DNA from: an uncultured Eubacteriales bacterium
GTDB lineage: Bacteria > Bacillota > Clostridia > Monoglobales > Monoglobaceae
Reading direction: 5' to 3'
Length of the DNA: 9,048 nucleotides
NCBI GenBank assembly: GCA_900552305.1
Contig: URZD01000083.1
Span: forward strand, 1 to 9,048
Shown here: positions 6,522 through 9,048 of the stretch, piece after piece
How positions within the stretch are numbered: the stretch's first letter is position 1
How the letters are laid out: every line of letters begins with the position of its first letter
Translations under genes and position numbers: made by a program
The notes under the pieces: model-generated
Told to the model about the DNA's origin: nothing
The model's database searches: none
What the model saw: the letters and a program-made list of their open reading frames with translations, nothing else

Positions 6522-6648
6522 AGTCTTCACCGACCTCAAGTGTAGTATTGTTTGTACCGTTATTTTCTCTGCGCGCTCTGTATGAAAGATACGCGTCAAT
6601 TCGACCTGTTTTTTCAAAAAGCTCCCACGCATTATCCCGCTCCGTCAT
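6469..6648 (-). CDS. yqzL: YqzL family small protein
   Basis: This 59-aa frame begins MTERDNAWELFEKTGRIDAY and carries the YqzL pattern W-x2-F-x2-TG-x-ID-x-YL-x-Y (Trp8, Phe11, Thr14-Gly15, Ile17-Asp18, Tyr20-Leu21). In Bacillus and many other Firmicutes yqzL lies between era and recO, exactly as here. The ribosome binding site GGAGG (6661-6657), eight bases before ATG, is among the best in the window. That supports translation of this frame over the overlapping ATG at 6632 of the recO frame. The last 50-60 bp overlap the recO start. The C-terminal half (about residues 27-59) is polar, rich in Asn, Gly and Asp, and longer than I expect for the family. The molecular function of YqzL is not known to me. 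There is no membrane segment or signal peptide. Confidence 0.85.
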   Translation of the reverse strand: MTERDNAWELFEKTGRIDAYLSYRARRENNGTNNTTLEVGEDFGIDKDDGRCNQNGKVR

Positions 6649-6656
6649 ACACTTAT

Positions 6657-6661
6657 CCTCC
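6657..6661 (-). promoter_or_regulatory. Ribosome binding site of yqzL
   Basis: GGAGG on the minus strand, eight bases before ATG at 6648. It decides that the yqzL frame, not the longer recO frame, is the one initiated here. A six-pair hairpin TTTGTT/AACAAA (6687-6682 with 6677-6672) lies just upstream. Confidence 0.8.
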
Positions 6662-6687
6662 GTCCGTACTTTTTGTTAAAGAACAAA

Positions 6688-6774
6688 TCCCCGCGATTCG
6701 GCGTTTTTCGCGCGGGCTGTACCCGCTGCCGAGAAAAACAAGCATAGGCAACCCGCCGCCCGCGAGAGCGGGGA
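6688..6774 (-). other. Structured leader segment upstream of yqzL
   Basis: On the minus strand this 87-nt segment is closed by TCCCCGC (6774-6768) and GCGGGGA (6694-6688). Inside is a two-part hairpin: GTTTTTC (6739-6733) with GAAAAAC (6709-6703), and GCGGG (6726-6722) with CCCGC (6716-6712). A rival 5-bp hairpin, CCCGC (6772-6768) with GCGGG (6763-6759) around a TCTC loop, uses the same bases as the closing stem, so two folds compete. The segment ends about 40 nt before the yqzL start. It may be a leader RNA or a dispersed repeat. I recognise no known RNA family. Confidence 0.45.
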
Positions 6775-6832
6775 AATCCTCTTAATTCATTTATGTTTAG
6801 TATTGAAAAAGGATAAAAATATTATGTAGGAA

Positions 6833-6938
6833 ATAAATGCAACCGCACGCCGCAGCCGCGGGCAAATCCGCGTAAAATGCCGCAGCCGTGCGCCGCGCCG
6901 CCTTCAGCGGGCGCTTTAAGGCAGTTTTTGACATTTAT
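6833..6938. repeat. 106-bp palindromic intergenic element with short terminal inverted repeats
   Basis: The ends ATAAATG (6833-6839) and CATTTAT (6932-6938) are inverted copies, and the similarity continues inward (CAA against TCAA). Inside, CGCACG (6844-6849) pairs with CGTGCG (6887-6892). A further seven pairs follow across a one-base bulge, then a tip hairpin CGCGG/CCGCG, making one long GC-rich hairpin. A second hairpin, GCCTT/AAGGC, lies at about 6901-6923. The ten-base direct repeat GCCGCAGCCG occurs at 6849-6858 and 6879-6888. There is no coding potential. The form suits a MITE- or REP-like repeat, or a transcript-stabilising structure after era. Confidence 0.5.
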
Positions 6939-6948
6939 GTTTTCAACG

Positions 6949-6978
6949 CAATCGGCTTTTATTATTCAAAGCCGATTG
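6949..6978 (-). other. 11-bp hairpin spanning the era stop codon
   Basis: CAATCGGCTTT (6949-6959) and AAAGCCGATTG (6968-6978) are perfect inverted copies around an eight-base loop that contains the era stop codon. On the minus strand no T run follows, so it is not a typical intrinsic terminator. It may protect the 3' end of the upstream mRNA from exonucleases, or slow transcription at the boundary. Confidence 0.5.
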
Positions 6979-7846
6979 TGTTCATAAAGCTCTCCTTGTT
7001 GCGCCAGTCCTCCTTGACCTTTACCCAAAGCTCAAGATAAACCTTTGCGTCAAGAAACCGTTCGATGTCCTGACGTGCGCGGCTGCCTATCTGTTTGAGC
7101 TTTTCGCCGCCCTTGCCGATTATTATGGCTTTGTGGCTCTGACGTTCGCAGTATATGGCGGCAAGAATCTCATATGTGCCGTTGTCGCGCCTTTTCATTT
7201 TCTCGATTTCCACCGCAACGCCGTGCGGAATCTCCTGATTCAAAAGCCGCAGAGCCTTTTCGCGGATAAACTCCGCAACAATCTGACGCTCCGGCTGGTC
7301 GGTTATGACATCGCCGGGGAAGAACTGCGGACCCTCGGGCAGACACTCGCGAATTTCCTTCATAAGCTCGCCGATGTTTGTACCCTTTTGCGCGGAAATC
7401 GGCACAATACCGTGAAAATCGTACATTTCGCGCAGCTTGTCCATAACCGGGAGCAGCTGCAGCTTGGGTACGGTGTCTATCTTGTTTACAATAAGGATAA
7501 CCGGAACATTCGATTTTTTCAGTCCGGCAAGCGCCGCCTTCTCCTTTTCGTACTCGTTTTCGTGGATATTGCAGTCCACAACGTAAAGAAGAACGTCAAT
7601 ATCCTGCGTTGCGGTGTAGATGTATTTCTCCATTTTCTGACCGAGCTTGTTGTGCGGCTTGTGTATTCCGGGGGTGTCAATCAGCACAAGCTGGCAGTCA
7701 TCCTCGGTATGTACGCCGAGGATTTTTGTTCGGGTGGTCTGCGGCTTGTTTGACACAATCGCAACCTTCTCGCCGACTATTTTATTCATAAGTGTGGACT
7801 TTCCCGCATTGGGGCGTCCCGTAATTGCTGCAAAACCTGATTTCAT
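6962..7846 (-). CDS. era: GTPase Era
   Basis: Era binds GTP and the 3' end of 16S rRNA and acts in 30S subunit maturation, on the cytoplasmic side of the membrane. The 294-aa protein is full length. It has G1 GRPNAGKST (10-18), a G2 region NKPQTTRTKILG (33-44), G3 DTPG (57-60), G4 NKID (121-124) and G5 SAQKG (151-155). A C-terminal KH domain follows, with its GKGG loop at 234-237 and a typical ending LELWVKVKEDWRN. ATG at 7846 is six bases after the dgkA stop. The best upstream purine run (AAGGGA) is 10-12 bases away, so coupling to dgkA translation is likely. YbeY upstream acts on the same rRNA end, a known functional pairing. Nothing looks odd in the protein. Confidence 0.99.
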   Translation of the reverse strand: MKSGFAAITGRPNAGKSTLMNKIVGEKVAIVSNKPQTTRTKILGVHTEDDCQLVLIDTPGIHKPHNKLGQKMEKYIYTATQDIDVLLYVVDCNIHENEYEKEKAALAGLKKSNVPVILIVNKIDTVPKLQLLPVMDKLREMYDFHGIVPISAQKGTNIGELMKEIRECLPEGPQFFPGDVITDQPERQIVAEFIREKALRLLNQEIPHGVAVEIEKMKRRDNGTYEILAAIYCERQSHKAIIIGKGGEKLKQIGSRARQDIERFLDAKVYLELWVKVKEDWRNKESFMNTIGFE

Positions 7847-7852
7847 ATTCTG

Positions 7853-8311
7853 TTATTTCCCTTCCTTTGTACTGCCCGACCGCGGCAAAAATATATAAAC
7901 CGCGCAGAGCGCAATATATGCAATAATAAACGGATAATATTTTGTTATATATTCAAGAACATTTAGGAGCCTGTCCTTATCCGAGAACGTAAGGAACGCA
8001 AGCACAACGGCTCCCGCCGCCAGAATCAATACCGCGCCCGCCGCGGAGTCCTTTGCGATTTTTGCAAGACGGCATCTTTCGGGGGATATAATATCGACCA
8101 TTGCTTCGACCGCGGTGTTAAGCAGCTCGCCCACCATTACAAGGCAAATCACAAGCACCAGCGGCGCAAGCTGCATCGGAGCCAGTCCGTAGACGCGGGC
8201 AAACCATATTACCGATATTGCCGCAACCGTATGGATACGGAAGTTGGTTTCGTTTCTCAGCGCGTTCAGTATTCCCGAAAAGGCAAATCCAAAACTTTTT
8301 AAAAGTTTCAT
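7853..8311 (-). CDS. dgkA: Diacylglycerol/undecaprenol kinase, DgkA family
   Basis: A small membrane kinase. Gram-positive members phosphorylate undecaprenol, or diacylglycerol, to recycle lipid carrier for cell wall synthesis. The signature GELLNTAVEAMVDIISPE (61-78) is followed by KDSAAGAVL (87-95), which together form the active site. An N-terminal ALRNETNFRIH (17-27) is also conserved. Hydrophobic segments lie near 28-42, 45-62 and 91-108, and a fourth at about 126-143 near the C terminus. Most Gram-positive homologues end sooner, so the fourth segment is a modest extension. ATG overlaps the ybeY stop as ATGA, indicating translational coupling. Whether the substrate is undecaprenol or diacylglycerol cannot be read from the sequence; undecaprenol is favoured by the taxonomic setting. 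Confidence 0.93.
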   Translation of the reverse strand: MKLLKSFGFAFSGILNALRNETNFRIHTVAAISVIWFARVYGLAPMQLAPLVLVICLVMVGELLNTAVEAMVDIISPERCRLAKIAKDSAAGAVLILAAGAVVLAFLTFSDKDRLLNVLEYITKYYPFIIAYIALCAVYIFLPRSGSTKEGK

Positions 8312-8793
8312 CGTTCAAGACCCATCCTTTCAAGGATTTCGCGCTGATAGCCGAACATTTCCTCCTCGTCCTCCGGGGTCATGTGGTCGTACCCGAAAAG
8401 GTGGAGCATGGAATGGACGGTAAGAAAACCGATTTCGCGCTCGAACGAATGACCGTATTCCTGTGCCTGTCTTGACGCGGTTTCCAGGGAAATAACAATA
8501 TCGCCGAGAATCATTTCGCCGTTCGGGTTAAAGTCCAAATCGTCCTCTATTATATCTCCGTTTTCGTCATACTCAAAAAGCGGGAACGACAAAACATCGG
8601 TCGGACGGTCAACGCCCCTGTGCAGCCTGTTCAGCTCATGAATTTCCTCATCATCGGTGAACATCACGCTGACCTCGGATTTCAGCGGAAAATCCATGTA
8701 TTCAAGGGCGGCTTTGACCGCGCTGCGCACAAGGTCGCGCATTTCCTTTGTAACCTTAAACTTTTTCTGATTATTTCTGATTGATACCTTCAT
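8308..8793 (-). CDS. ybeY: Endoribonuclease YbeY (rRNA maturation factor)
   Basis: YbeY is a zinc metalloprotein needed for correct 16S rRNA 3' end processing and ribosome quality control. The 161-aa protein has the metal motif HSMLHLFGYDH, with His127, His131 and His137 in the H-x3-H-x5-H pattern. It also has the conserved HRGVDRPTDVLSFP (58-71) and GDIVIS (97-102). The length is normal for the family. ATG at 8793 lies within the last codons of phoH (23-bp overlap), with AAAGG about 11 bases upstream. The stop overlaps the dgkA start. The order phoH-ybeY-dgkA-era is a well-known conserved cluster. Confidence 0.98.
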   Translation of the reverse strand: MKVSIRNNQKKFKVTKEMRDLVRSAVKAALEYMDFPLKSEVSVMFTDDEEIHELNRLHRGVDRPTDVLSFPLFEYDENGDIIEDDLDFNPNGEMILGDIVISLETASRQAQEYGHSFEREIGFLTVHSMLHLFGYDHMTPEDEEEMFGYQREILERMGLER

Positions 8794-9048
8794 TATTTTT
8801 TCTGCCTTTATTGTGATTTCTTGAAGCTCTCTCGCGCTCCAGATTTTTTCTTTCGTAAGCCTTTACGATTTTCTGTACAAGCGGATGACGCACAACGTCA
8901 AGCTCGCTCAGATACATGAACTCGATACCCTCAACATTTTTAAGAACGATTTCCGCATCGCGCAGACCCGATTTTTTATCGCGCGGCAGGTCAATCTGCG
9001 TAACGTCGCCCGTCACTACGATTTTTGAGGAAAATCCCATACGCGTCA
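8771..9048 (-). CDS. phoH: PhoH family ATPase, C-terminal part, cut by the window edge
   Basis: Only the last 92 codons are inside the window. The frame is open through the edge, and TRMGFSSKIVVTGDVTQIDL matches the Walker B-side region of PhoH ATPases (family pattern GSKMVVTGDxTQIDLP). LSELDVVRHPLVQKIVKAYE then matches the usual end. The ATG at 9040 is therefore internal, not a start. The final 25 or so residues are basic and asparagine-rich, a variable tail. PhoH proteins are ATP-dependent and linked to RNA metabolism by their constant pairing with ybeY; their precise activity is not settled. The Walker A motif lies outside the window. Confidence 0.95.
   Translation of the reverse strand, partial: TRMGFSSKIVVTGDVTQIDLPRDKKSGLRDAEIVLKNVEGIEFMYLSELDVVRHPLVQKIVKAYERKNLERERASRNHNKGRKNNEGINQK

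Noticed and set aside
6652..6747. A roughly 30-codon minus-strand frame ending in the yqzL ribosome binding site (possible leader peptide)
   Set aside because: No Shine-Dalgarno precedes its ATG, it runs through strong hairpins, and nothing in the codons (such as a run of one amino acid) suggests attenuation. Kept only as a structured segment.
1..9048. CRISPR arrays, insertion sequences, toxin-antitoxin pairs, phage or defence genes
   Set aside because: No regularly spaced repeats, transposase motifs or accessory gene families were found; all proteins fit housekeeping families.

Overview
The window is a piece of a bacterial chromosome of moderate GC content, most likely from an anaerobic clostridial Firmicute. 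The evidence is the Firmicute gene order phoH-ybeY-dgkA-era-yqzL-recO, the small yqzL gene between era and recO, a RecO with a zinc-finger cysteine set, strong AGGAGG-type ribosome binding sites, and sigma-A promoters close to consensus. The species cannot be fixed from the sequence. Every gene supported here is read from the minus strand, so transcription runs from high to low coordinates.

Right part (9048 to about 5048). The C-terminal end of phoH enters from outside the window and overlaps ybeY. ybeY overlaps dgkA by ATGA, and era follows dgkA after 6 bp. A 313-bp intergenic stretch (6649-6961) then carries several strong inverted repeats. After it comes a second tightly packed group: yqzL (59 aa, easily missed), recO starting inside yqzL, and a QueG-like double 4Fe-4S protein overlapping the end of recO. 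The theme is RNA and ribosome maturation (YbeY, Era, PhoH), membrane lipid recycling (DgkA) and recombination repair (RecO).

Middle (about 5000 to 1866). alaS has its own near-perfect extended -10 promoter, a leader of only about 47 nt and a compact terminator hairpin. It is followed by hinT, a HIT-family nucleotide hydrolase, which most likely starts at a GTG rather than the upstream TTG.

Left part (1865 to 1). A 14-bp stem-loop separates hinT from a citrate synthase gene. The roughly 100-nt citrate synthase leader contains two competing foldings. In one a 10-bp hairpin forms. In the other a perfect 10-bp pairing covers the Shine-Dalgarno sequence and a nested 7-bp stem forms inside it. This is the most interesting signal in the window and looks like a translational switch. 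Beyond citrate synthase, a perfect consensus promoter (TTGACA-17-TATAAT) drives the 5' half of a tRNA-Leu(GAG) gene cut off by the window edge.

No CRISPR array, insertion sequence, phage gene or defence system was seen. The protein-coding content is housekeeping; the unusual content lies in the intergenic RNA structure.
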